Origin: Pisciglobus halotolerans
Lineage (GTDB): Bacteria; Bacillota; Bacilli; Lactobacillales; Carnobacteriaceae
DNA: 60,464 nt
Direction: 5' to 3'
Assembly: GCF_900113675.1 (NCBI RefSeq)
Contig: NZ_FOQE01000009.1
Coordinates: 1,016 to 61,479 of the forward strand
The position numbers and the translations under genes are program-made. This document shows positions 45,762 to 55,573 of the stretch, one piece after another (the stretch's first letter is position 1; every line of letters begins with the position of its first letter). The notes beneath the pieces were generated by a model that did not search any database, was not told the DNA's origin, and saw only the letters and a list, made by a program, of their open reading frames with translations.

Positions 45762-47192
45762 ATGCATGAATTAAAAAAGACATACGACAGTGCTCGTTTT
45801 TCATTAACAGAAGTGAAAGCCCCTTCTATAGTATTTAATGCTCAACCACCTGTTTTAAAACAAGAAACACTTGTGGAGCGCAAAGAAAAATTGCTGCAAG
45901 CAATGAAAAACAAAGGATTGGATACTGTATTTATTTATGCAGATCGTGAACATGCAGGAAACTTTGAATATTTAACCGGCTTTATTCCGCGTTTTGAAGA
46001 AGGATTGCTGGAAGTGACAGCAGAAGGAGAAGCTTGCCTGTTTCTTGGGAATGAAAACTTGAAAATGGCAAATCATTCACGCTTGCCGGCATCACTAGTC
46101 CATATTCCTCATTTTTCTCTGCCGAACCAACCCATGGACAATGCGAAAAGCTTCAAAGCTATTTTAAGTGAAGAGACTGATCTAAAAGGCAAAAAAATTG
46201 GAATCGTTGGGTGGAAACGTTTCACAAGCTCATTTGACGATAATCGCCAGCTTTATGATGTCCCTTACTTTATCGTTGAGGCGTTACTGTCATTAGCCAA
46301 AGAACAGGACGCGACGGTTGTAAGTGCAGCTGAGCTTTTTATCGGTGAACATGACGGAGTGAGAACAACTAATAATGCTGATGAAGTTCATTATTACGAA
46401 TATGGCTCTAACTTGGCTTCGAATTGTGTTTTAGAAGCAATGGATCTGATTGAAATCGGTAAAACGGAAACAGAGATTGCTTCTTATTTATCCAGATATG
46501 GCCAACCGCACAATATTACGACGATTTGTGCAACGGGCGATCGCTTTACAGATGCTGTTATTTATCCAAGAGATAAAGCCGTTGCGTTAGGCGATAAGTT
46601 CTCGATCACTACGGGTTATAAAGGCGGATTGACGAGCAGAGCAGGCTATATTGCAAATGAAACAGCTGATCTTCCTGCAGAAGTGGAAGATTATTTAGAA
46701 AGAGTGGCAATTCCTTATTATGCAGCAACCGTAACCTGGATGGAAAATATTCGCATCGGGATGACGGGCGGAGCACTCTATGACATGATCGAAAGTGTAC
46801 TGCCGAAAGAAACCTATGGCTGGCATTTGAATCCCGGGCACTTAGCAGCTGACGAAGAGTGGATGTCTTCACCAGTTTATCCGAATTCAACGGCTGAATT
46901 AAAGAGCGGTATGTTATTCCAAGTAGATATCATTCCATCTGTTCCGCACTATGGCGGAGCAAGTGCCGAAACAGGAATCGCGCTCGCTGATGAGAAGCTG
47001 CGTAATAAAATAAAAGAACATTATCCAGCACTATGGGAACGTTTCGAAAAGAGAAGAAACTATATGAAAGAGGAGCTGAATATTCAACTTCCGCCTGAAT
47101 TGCTGCCTTTATCGGATACAGTGGGCTACTATCGACCTTATTTCTTGAATAAGGAAAAGGCGTTAAAATTTACAGGATCTGTCAACCAATAA
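45762..47192 (+). CDS. M24 (creatinase/Xaa-Pro aminopeptidase)-like protein without metal ligands
   Basis: A 476-residue protein with the two-domain creatinase/prolidase layout: an N-terminal domain (about 1-190) and a pita-bread domain (about 200-430). In active M24 peptidases two Asp, one His and two Glu bind metal. Here the region for the Asp pair reads FSITTGYKGGLTSRAGYI, with neither Asp, and the later segment reads VDIIPSVPHYGGASAETG. A His persists in NPGHLAADEEW. So it is probably a metal-free relative or a non-peptidase. AAAGGAG precedes the ATG at 45762. Confidence 0.75.
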   Translation: MHELKKTYDSARFSLTEVKAPSIVFNAQPPVLKQETLVERKEKLLQAMKNKGLDTVFIYADREHAGNFEYLTGFIPRFEEGLLEVTAEGEACLFLGNENLKMANHSRLPASLVHIPHFSLPNQPMDNAKSFKAILSEETDLKGKKIGIVGWKRFTSSFDDNRQLYDVPYFIVEALLSLAKEQDATVVSAAELFIGEHDGVRTTNNADEVHYYEYGSNLASNCVLEAMDLIEIGKTETEIASYLSRYGQPHNITTICATGDRFTDAVIYPRDKAVALGDKFSITTGYKGGLTSRAGYIANETADLPAEVEDYLERVAIPYYAATVTWMENIRIGMTGGALYDMIESVLPKETYGWHLNPGHLAADEEWMSSPVYPNSTAELKSGMLFQVDIIPSVPHYGGASAETGIALADEKLRNKIKEHYPALWERFEKRRNYMKEELNIQLPPELLPLSDTVGYYRPYFLNKEKALKFTGSVNQ

Positions 47193-47199
47193 AACAAAA

Positions 47200-47236
47200 A
47201 AAGAGGACTGGACAGTTATTTTTGTCCAGTCCTTAA
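47200..47236 (+). terminator. Terminator-like hairpin after the M24-like gene
   Basis: AAGAGGACTGGACA pairs with TGTCCAGTCCTT (47201-47234). The T-run after it is poor. Confidence 0.6.
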
Positions 47237-47350
47237 ATCATTCTATACAGCAGAGGATCTATTGCTTGAGCGCATTCCCCCTTTTTTTATGCTCCCCTTT
47301 GCTCGACAAAAGTATATTTGCTATCACCAAGGGCAGCAATAAAGACAGAA

Positions 47351-47503
47351 TCAGTCATTTCTTTTTTGACTTTCCAAGCTGATGGTTTGATTCTCCAAGT
47401 CGGTCTCTATATGTTTGAAGCCGCTGACGCGAAGCAGCCTTAAAACAACTTCACTTGCGTCTTCCTCGTTTTCCATTTCTTTGATCGTTAAAATGATTTT
47501 CAT
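47351..47503 (-). CDS. Small acidic protein, about 50 residues
   Basis: A short frame with AAGGAG nine bases before the ATG at 47503. The product begins MKIILTIKEMENEEDASE and ends in ETDLENQTISLESQKRND: beta-alpha-beta-beta by eye. A longer form from an ATG at 47512 is possible. I recognise no family. It lies between the M24-like and glycosyltransferase genes, transcribed against both. Confidence 0.5.
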   Translation of the reverse strand: MKIILTIKEMENEEDASEVVLRLLRVSGFKHIETDLENQTISLESQKRND

Positions 47504-47700
47504 CGCTGTCATCTCCTTATCTTTTTTGAGCACCATCAATATACACGGTAACATTTGTTTTATGAAATGGTTGATTTTTAACCTTTATAGTAATAGAATG
47601 CTCATTTATTTTCAAATGATTGAACTCGTTGATGAGAAAAACCGAAACAATGAAACATTAGAAAAAAACACGGAAAAGACTCCTTATTCTGCTCTAAAGA

Positions 47701-47709
47701 TGATATACT
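47701..47709 (+). promoter_or_regulatory. Extended -10 promoter of the glycosyltransferase gene
   Basis: TGATATACT (TG at 47701, TATACT at 47704-47709), 85 bp before the start; no good -35 is seen, which fits an extended -10 promoter. Confidence 0.45.
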
Positions 47710-47793
47710 GACTGCATAAGCCAAGTGTTGTTCCTATGGGCAATAAAAAAAGAAAAGGGCTAAGCATGGTTTACAGAAGAAGGAGGGAACAAT

Positions 47794-48759
47794 ATGATCA
47801 CTGTGATTGTTCCAATACATAATAATGAAAAGACCTTACCGAAGTGTTTAAATAGCATTCGTCTACAGACTTACACTGATCTGGATGTTGTTCTAGTGGA
47901 TGCAGGTTCCACAGATCAAAGCCGAGAAGTTTGTGAAAATTATGCTAAATCGGATTCAAGGTTTCATCCAATCTACACAGAAACGCTGAATGACTCAGCA
48001 ATTAAAAATCTCGGTATCTCAAAGGCTAAAGGCGAATATATCTGTTTTGTTCATCCGCTTGACTTTATTGATAGAGAAATGATCGAAGTGTTAGTCAATG
48101 CGGTCAGCAACTATAATGCAGACATGGTAACTTGTCGTTATTATGTAGAAACACCAGATAAGTTATCGATCGTGGCTGGACCAGAAACAACAGCCTATAT
48201 GAATAAAAAAGAAGCCGTTGACCTTTGTCTGGCACAAAAGAGAGCACATGGTTTTCTTTGCAATAAATTATTTAAATTAGATTTATTTCGTGCTGAACCT
48301 GCGATTCGTTTTGATGAAAAAGTCAATTATTATGAAGATTTGCTCGTCACTATTCAATGCTTTTTGAAGAGCCGCAGAATCGTTTATAGTCCGCCACCCC
48401 ATTATCATTACGTTGTTCATCGACACGCCAAACGAGATGAGTTGACCAAAAAAGAAAAATTGACAGGATTAAAAGCGATCAAAGAAACGATGCAGCTGCT
48501 TAAATCGTTACCTGAATTTGATATGAATGCTATAAAAGAGCATTATATCGATTTAAGTCTTAAACTGTTGCATGGTCTGATAGAAGAGAAACGGGTAGAC
48601 CAAACCAAACTCAATGAATGGAAGCAGGATATGTTAGCGTATGAACCAGAACGATTTACAGATCAACATTTAAAAATCGTGTATCGAATGACAAAGAGCA
48701 ATACCACCATAGGGCACTTATGTTGGAAATTATTCTATGATCATAAAGTGATAGCCTAA
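47794..48759 (+). CDS. Family 2 glycosyltransferase
   Basis: A 321-residue cytoplasmic GT-A enzyme. TVIVPIHNNEKTLPKCLNSI at the N-terminus and VLVDAGSTDQS (about 34-44) are the nucleotide-sugar part; the position of the DxD motif reads HPLDFID (about 89), a variant form. NYYEDLLVTIQCF (about 187) fits the ED acceptor-side motif. No transmembrane helix is visible. AAGGAGGG precedes the ATG. It is a lone gene, so its polysaccharide target is unknown. Confidence 0.85.
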   Translation: MITVIVPIHNNEKTLPKCLNSIRLQTYTDLDVVLVDAGSTDQSREVCENYAKSDSRFHPIYTETLNDSAIKNLGISKAKGEYICFVHPLDFIDREMIEVLVNAVSNYNADMVTCRYYVETPDKLSIVAGPETTAYMNKKEAVDLCLAQKRAHGFLCNKLFKLDLFRAEPAIRFDEKVNYYEDLLVTIQCFLKSRRIVYSPPPHYHYVVHRHAKRDELTKKEKLTGLKAIKETMQLLKSLPEFDMNAIKEHYIDLSLKLLHGLIEEKRVDQTKLNEWKQDMLAYEPERFTDQHLKIVYRMTKSNTTIGHLCWKLFYDHKVIA

Positions 48760-48837
48760 CTGATTCATTGAAGTTGAAACAAAAGATAAGAAGAATGAAT
48801 AAGAAGCACCGCACGACGAAATAGGATCATCATTTGG

Positions 48838-48873
48838 CAAACTATCCTTTGAAATGAGAAGGGTAGTTTTTTT
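48838..48873 (+). terminator. Terminator after the glycosyltransferase gene
   Basis: AACTATCCTT (48839-48848) and AAGGGTAGTT (48859-48868) pair with a single G-U pair, then TTTTT. Confidence 0.8.
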
Positions 48874-48885
48874 GGTTCTTCCTCT

Positions 48886-49143
48886 TTTAACGTTGGTAAA
48901 GAAATTTCCACCGGTCGATGGGCTACTGGTGGAAAGCCATGAGAACATATTGAGCCGAAAATTGCGTCTCAATGCTTGCAAGCTTCAAACTTAGTGTAAC
49001 GGCTAAAGCCTAACACTAAGTGATTCACATTGCATCTTTTTTCAGGGTCGTCAGCAACTCTATGCGCCTCCTGAGATTTCTAGAAATAGGATCTCAACGA
49101 GTTTAGCATTAAAAAAAATGATATTTTCCAGACCAACGTTAAA
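48886..49143. repeat. 258-bp structured element with 12-bp terminal inverted repeats
   Basis: The ends TTTAACGTTGGT (48886-48897) and ACCAACGTTAAA (49132-49143) are perfectly complementary. Inside are at least four further hairpins: TTTCCACC/GGTGGAAA, ATTGAG/CTCAAT, ACTTAGTGT/ACACTAAGT with inner GGC/GCC, and TGAGAT/ATCTCA. There is no ORF and no clear target-site duplication. It looks like a small non-autonomous mobile element or a multi-arm RNA. It fills most of the gap between the GT2 and deacetylase genes. Confidence 0.75.
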
Positions 49144-49247
49144 TATTGTAAAACCGTTTTTTTAATGTCTTTAAAAGCGGCGATAAAAAGGAAATGAGAA
49201 AAAATAACTGAAATATTACAATTTCGTTGCATATTTTACAAAATGAA

Positions 49248-49287
49248 TTGATTTCGAGAAAAAGTTGCCTTATACTGCAACAGTATA
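49248..49287 (+). promoter_or_regulatory. Promoter with overlapping palindrome (deacetylase gene)
   Basis: TTGATT (49248-49253), 17 bp, TATACT (49271-49276). A palindrome TATACTG-CAA-CAGTATA (49271-49287) starts on the -10, an operator-like arrangement. The leader is about 135 nt. Confidence 0.65.
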
Positions 49288-49420
49288 CGGTAAGATGAAT
49301 TCTTATAAGCCATTCGTGCAACAAAAAAGGAAGGCGCTGATAACGTACAATCCATTTTAAAAAAAGAAAAATCAATAAAGCGGCAGTAAAGGGTATGGAA
49401 AGGAAAGAAGGTAAAGTCAA

Positions 49421-50737
49421 GTGACGAAAAGAAACAAACAACTCCTAGTAGCATCTTTAAGTGTTATAGTGGCTATTTTTGCCATTAAAATGAGTATAGA
49501 CGTTTATCAGACGAAAATGTTAGCAAAGCAAAAAGCCGAAATTGTCGAAAAGCAGGTAAAAACATTGTCTCATTCTGATTTTTCTTCTGCGGTTATTCAA
49601 GCCAATATCGCGCATAACGACTTTTATTATGCTGAACCAACAAAAGATGAAAAAGAAGTTCCATTTTTAGCAAAAGAAGTCGAACGAATCAAAAAAGAAT
49701 GGAAAAAAAATAACCGTACGGACCATCTGGTTTTTGTACAATACCAAACAGAGCCGATTAGACCGCAGATTGAAACAGTACGAAACAAAGAAGTCATTTA
49801 CCAACCAAAGAAAAAGGCCTATGTCAAAACTGAAAAAGAGAGTAAACAAACGCATTACATAGACAGTAAAACAGGCGAAGAACTTTCTTTCAGTTCATTA
49901 TTAAAACAGGACGAAGAAAATAATGAGGAAGTACGACGCGTACTGAATGCTGTTTTTGATGATGAAAAAATCAGCGATAAAGAAAGAGAAATGGTTTTGG
50001 CTCAAGCATTAGATGAAAAAATTTCTTCGTTGTCTGCTGAGACCATAACGTTTCAATCAGCTGACCAAACAGATATTCAAATTCCGATCAAAAAAATATT
50101 CCCTTATTTTAAAGAAGAGTATTTAACAGCAGATGAAAAAAAGGTGCTCCAAGAAAGAGAGAAACAAGCCGAAAAAGCGAGAAAGGAAAATCGCATCGCA
50201 ATCACTTTCGATGATGGACCTCATGCTGTACAAACACCGAGATTATTGGATATTTTGAAAAAACACCATGTAAAAGCAACTTTTTTTGTCTTGGGCGAAA
50301 ATGTGCGGGGAAATGAAAAAATAGTGAAACGGATCGTCAAAGAAGGACATCAAATCGCTAATCATTCTTATGATCATCCACAATTAACTAAGCTGAGTCC
50401 AAATCAAATCAATCAAGAAATCGAAAAAACCAGCCGCTTGATCCATGATGCATCTGGTGTATGGCCAACAACTGTTCGCCCACCATATGGAGCATTAAAT
50501 GGAACAGCGCGGAAAGAGCTGAAAAATTATAAGACGGTATTATGGACTGTAGATTCGCTGGATTGGAAAACAAGAGATGCTGCTAAAGTTCAACAAAAAA
50601 TATTGAAACAAGTACGAAAAAATTCTGTTATCTTAATGCATGATATCCATCCGACAACGGTAGACGCTGTTGATGGATTATTGACAGCCCTAGAAAAACA
50701 ATATTCATTTGTAACCGTTGATGAAATGTCTTCTTAA
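49421..50737 (+). CDS. pgdA: Membrane-anchored polysaccharide deacetylase
   Basis: A 438-residue protein with an N-terminal membrane anchor (about 9-27), an extracellular domain with a DUF3298-like part (GEELSFSSLLKQDEENNEEV) and a C-terminal NodB domain (about 255-438). NodB motifs are complete: TFDDGP, HSYDHP, RPPYG, DSLDWK and LMHDIH, so zinc-dependent de-N-acetylation of a cell-wall glycan, probably peptidoglycan GlcNAc (lysozyme resistance), is expected. The start is GTG with AAGAAGG upstream. The symbol is by similarity of layout to PgdA/PdaC. Confidence 0.88.
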   Translation: MTKRNKQLLVASLSVIVAIFAIKMSIDVYQTKMLAKQKAEIVEKQVKTLSHSDFSSAVIQANIAHNDFYYAEPTKDEKEVPFLAKEVERIKKEWKKNNRTDHLVFVQYQTEPIRPQIETVRNKEVIYQPKKKAYVKTEKESKQTHYIDSKTGEELSFSSLLKQDEENNEEVRRVLNAVFDDEKISDKEREMVLAQALDEKISSLSAETITFQSADQTDIQIPIKKIFPYFKEEYLTADEKKVLQEREKQAEKARKENRIAITFDDGPHAVQTPRLLDILKKHHVKATFFVLGENVRGNEKIVKRIVKEGHQIANHSYDHPQLTKLSPNQINQEIEKTSRLIHDASGVWPTTVRPPYGALNGTARKELKNYKTVLWTVDSLDWKTRDAAKVQQKILKQVRKNSVILMHDIHPTTVDAVDGLLTALEKQYSFVTVDEMSS

Positions 50738-50756
50738 AAAAGAATCGATAATGATC

Positions 50757-50812
50757 AAAAATGTGCATCATTCTTTCTTCTCCAAAAAAGAAAGGATAGT
50801 GCGCATTTTTTG
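50757..50812 (+). terminator. Terminator after the deacetylase gene
   Basis: AAAAATGTGC (50757-50766) with GCGCATTTTT (50801-50810), plus an inner CTTTC/GAAAG stem. Confidence 0.75.
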
Positions 50813-50991
50813 TTTTACAACACATAGGAAGATCTAGAGATTTCTTTTTCAGTGACAGGTTAAAAAGATGGTTTAGCATAAAAAAGCTTTCCATTTAGCC
50901 TAACAAAAAACTTTAAACGAAAACCTTTTCTTGAAAAGCAAGACTGATTAGGTTTTAATGAAAGTAGGATTTCCTTGAAAGGAGAACAAAT

Positions 50992-52359
50992 ATGAATATC
51001 GTTATCATTGGAGCCTCCTTTGCAGGTGTAACGGCAGCGTTGAAAGCCAAAGAACTTTATCCAGAAGCAACCGTTACGTTACTTGAAAAGAAAGCAAACA
51101 TTGGTCTATTGCCAAATCATCTCAACTTATTTTTGAAGGGACAAACTGCTCAATTAGAGGAGACTGTACTGGCTAGTCCTCAAGAGCTGCAGAATAATGG
51201 CATTCGCCTTTTATTAGAAAGAACCGCAGTGAAACTTCATGCGGCAGCACAAAGATTGACTTATCTAGAAGGGAACCTTAAAAAGCAGCTGAAATTTGAT
51301 AAGCTGATCTTAGCAGTCGGTTCTAGTCAATATTCTAATCGGATCAAAGGAAGTGAACAGTCCGAAGTACTGCGATATAAAAATAATGAAGACCCCAAAG
51401 CATTGCTTCAACGTATAATAGCAGCTGAAAGAATCACGATCATCGGCGGTGGGCAGATCGGGATCGAGACAGCAGATGCTTTGATCCAGTATGGCAAAAA
51501 GCTGCAGCTGATCGATAGTATGGATCACATTTTGTTTAAATATATGGATCAGGACTTTGCTAAAATCATTGAAAAAGCAATGAAGAAACAGGGAATCACG
51601 TTAGCTTTAGGAAAGACGGTCAACGAAATCAGTCAAAAAGAAACAGCAGACACCACAGTTGTTCAAGCCATTACCCAGCAACAGTCATTTGAAAGTGATG
51701 CGGTCATTTTAAGCGTAAATGTTCGGCCTGATGTTAAACTTGCTGAGGGACAGATTGAATTGAATGGGGACGGCACGATTAAGGTAAATGCGTATATGCA
51801 GACTTCTGATCCCCATATTTTTGCAGTTGGCGATTGCGTAGGCGTCCCTTTTCGTCCTACTGAAGACCGGTATTATTTGCCAATGGTCAACAATGCAGTA
51901 CACACAGCTACCGTTGCTGCATTCAATTTGACAGCTGAGCGCTTGCCGTTCAAAGGTTCTCTGCGGGCGATCGGCTCACAAGTCTTTGGGTATTTTATCG
52001 CCAGCTGCGGTTTGACAGAAGAAGAAGCAAGGCTTTATGATTTGAATGTTGCTGCCATTCGTTTGACATCAACGGATCGTAGCTGGGAAAAAGCAGATAC
52101 AGAGTCTGAAGTGATGGGGAAATTGATATTTGACAAAGAGAACCACCAAGTAGTAGGGGGACAATTCTTGTCAAAAAATAATATCTTGTCGTTAGCTGAC
52201 CAGTTGGCAATGGCGATTCAAGCACATCAAAAACTTGAAGACCTAGCTGTGCAAGATGCTGTCTACTATGCACCCTACACCCAGTTGACACCGCTATTGA
52301 GCAAATTGGCTTTGGCAGCATTGACTGATAAATTGAACAATAAAGACAGAGAGAAGTGA
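50992..52359 (+). CDS. Nox/Npx-type FAD oxidoreductase homologue lacking the redox cysteine
   Basis: A 455-residue flavoprotein of the NADH oxidase/NADH peroxidase/CoA-disulfide reductase family. FAD loop VIIGASFAGVTAALKA (about 4-19), NAD loop TIIGGGQIGIETADAL (about 148-163) and the second FAD motif HIFAVGDCVG (about 272-281) are present. The redox Cys42 of the family, normally in an SCG-type context, is replaced: residues 37-43 read IGLLPNH, with Asn at 42. Peroxide reduction by a Cys sulfenate is therefore excluded; flavin-based oxidase activity is possible. AAAGGAG precedes the ATG. An Mga-type regulator follows 9 bp later. Confidence 0.85.
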   Translation: MNIVIIGASFAGVTAALKAKELYPEATVTLLEKKANIGLLPNHLNLFLKGQTAQLEETVLASPQELQNNGIRLLLERTAVKLHAAAQRLTYLEGNLKKQLKFDKLILAVGSSQYSNRIKGSEQSEVLRYKNNEDPKALLQRIIAAERITIIGGGQIGIETADALIQYGKKLQLIDSMDHILFKYMDQDFAKIIEKAMKKQGITLALGKTVNEISQKETADTTVVQAITQQQSFESDAVILSVNVRPDVKLAEGQIELNGDGTIKVNAYMQTSDPHIFAVGDCVGVPFRPTEDRYYLPMVNNAVHTATVAAFNLTAERLPFKGSLRAIGSQVFGYFIASCGLTEEEARLYDLNVAAIRLTSTDRSWEKADTESEVMGKLIFDKENHQVVGGQFLSKNNILSLADQLAMAIQAHQKLEDLAVQDAVYYAPYTQLTPLLSKLALAALTDKLNNKDREK

Positions 52360-52368
52360 GAGAACGCT

Positions 52369-53883
52369 ATGGAGATTGAAGATTTACTGGATAAAAGCGA
52401 ACGCTACCAGATTTATATCATCCGCCAGCTGGTCTTGAATGGTGGACGTATTGCCTACCGCGAACTATTTGCTTCTCTGCATATCGCCAAAGCTTCTTTT
52501 GACAAGTATTTAGAAAATGTAAAAGATCGTGCTCAAAAGGTTCCGCACTTATTCGAATTTGATTGGACAAGTCAGGAATTGACGCTGCACCTGTCAGAAA
52601 AAAGCATGTTGCAAGATATTATTCATTTATATGTCAAAGAGAGCTTGAAATTTCAAATTTTAGATTACTTGTATCAGCACCAAGATTTTAGTGTTCCGCA
52701 GCTGACCAGCAAAATGGCCCTCAGTGAAGCTTCTTTTTATCGGCGTTTAAAAGAAATTAATGGATTTTTGAAAGAATTTGATATTCAGGTTCGCAATGGC
52801 AAAATGCATGGGGAGGAATTGCAAATCCGTTATTTTTTCTTTCAATTATATTGGTTTCTGGTTCCTTATACTCAACACCAGAAAGAGCTGAGCGAAAGTC
52901 CGCAACAGCCTGCTATTCGGATCTTAGAACGAAACTTAGCGTTCAACCTTCCTCAACATGATCGCTGCCGATTGAACTTGTGGCTAACGATCTCACGTAA
53001 ACGAATCCTATTGAAATACAAGACATATTGGCAAATGCGTCGAAAGATGGAACCTTTTCTGGAACATACATTATATATAGAATTGAAAGACTTGACGTTT
53101 CGCTTTTTGAGCCGTTATTCGATCGAAGCAGAAGAAGAGGAAGCGATGATGCTGTTTATTTTTCTTAACTCGATGTCGATTTTGCCAGAAACCGCAAAAA
53201 ACACGCTTTGGACGGACGAAAATGATTTTATTTCACCTGTCACCACACTTGATCAGCAGGCCCTTTTGCAAATCAAACAGTCCTTCCAACTACAAACTGA
53301 AACAGAGGCATGGTTGCCAAAAAGCAAGTATTACTTAACACAAACCCATGCAAGTTTGTACTTTTTGACAGGCGACTTGCTGATCTTTGATCTAGAAAAT
53401 ATTCGAAAAAAGGAAAAAAGATTCACACGTCCAGATGTTCAACGTTTTGCTCATCAGTTGCTAGAAATGACATTGAATGCGTTGCAACAGCCGCTAGACG
53501 AAATGAATACTTTACAAACAACAGCTTTGATTCGCTACACTAGTATATTGGCGCTGATCGAACAGCTCAATCAAACAACGATTGAGGTGGGTATCGATCT
53601 GCAAATGGAAAAACTATACGCAGAAGCCTTCACTGCGGTGTTGATTCAAAGTCTGAATGAACATCATGGCATTCGGATAGAACACTATCAGCCAGCTCAT
53701 CTGTATGATTTAGTGATCACCAATACATTGGTAAAGGATCGTTATTCTGCTGAACAACGCATCTACCTTCTCTCTGAGTTGGCGTCACAGTATGATCTCC
53801 AACAAATCAGAAAAGAAATGCACCATATTTTACAACAAAAGAAAGCTTCTTTCCCGGCTATGCCGTTAGAAGAAAAAATTTAA
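52369..53883 (+). CDS. Mga/AtxA-type transcriptional regulator
   Basis: A 504-residue regulator of the Mga family, with two N-terminal helix-turn-helix domains (about 10-60, and 100-140: FSVPQLTSKMALSEASFYRRL) followed by PRD-like domains and a C-terminal EIIB-like part. PRDs in this family are phosphorylated by the PTS, linking the regulator to sugar status. It is 9 bp behind the flavoprotein gene, so the two are co-transcribed. Its position directly upstream of glpK and glpO makes the glycerol genes a likely target (inference). Confidence 0.85.
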   Translation: MEIEDLLDKSERYQIYIIRQLVLNGGRIAYRELFASLHIAKASFDKYLENVKDRAQKVPHLFEFDWTSQELTLHLSEKSMLQDIIHLYVKESLKFQILDYLYQHQDFSVPQLTSKMALSEASFYRRLKEINGFLKEFDIQVRNGKMHGEELQIRYFFFQLYWFLVPYTQHQKELSESPQQPAIRILERNLAFNLPQHDRCRLNLWLTISRKRILLKYKTYWQMRRKMEPFLEHTLYIELKDLTFRFLSRYSIEAEEEEAMMLFIFLNSMSILPETAKNTLWTDENDFISPVTTLDQQALLQIKQSFQLQTETEAWLPKSKYYLTQTHASLYFLTGDLLIFDLENIRKKEKRFTRPDVQRFAHQLLEMTLNALQQPLDEMNTLQTTALIRYTSILALIEQLNQTTIEVGIDLQMEKLYAEAFTAVLIQSLNEHHGIRIEHYQPAHLYDLVITNTLVKDRYSAEQRIYLLSELASQYDLQQIRKEMHHILQQKKASFPAMPLEEKI

Positions 53884-53884
53884 G

Positions 53885-53934
53885 CGCTAGAAAGCACTGC
53901 CTTTCCTTATTTTTAAAGGTTTCTAGCGTTTTTT
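53885..53934 (+). terminator. Terminator between the regulator and glpK
   Basis: CGCTAGAAA (53885-53893) and TTTCTAGCG (53920-53928) with inner CTTT/AAAG, then TTTTTT. Confidence 0.85.
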
Positions 53935-53945
53935 ATCATTTTTTT

Positions 53946-53996
53946 TGAAAGCGGTAAAAAAACTTGATAGTTTCTGACTAAAAGAAAGCGTTATGA
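53946..53996 (+). promoter_or_regulatory. Two cre-like sites upstream of glpK
   Basis: TGAAAGCGGTAAAA (53946-53959) and AGAAAGCGTTATGA (53983-53996) each match a TGAAAGCGNTNNCA-type cre at all but one or two positions. They lie 37 bp apart in the 110 bp before glpK, so CcpA repression of glpKO is likely. A TTGATA (53964-53969) and TATGAT (53992-53997) are present, but with a spacing too long for a normal promoter. Confidence 0.6.
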
Positions 53997-54011
53997 TAAA
54001 AATATAAATGA

Positions 54012-55547
<1,536 letters not shown>

Positions 55548-55573
55548 AACGACAATCAAAGGAGAGATGGAGC

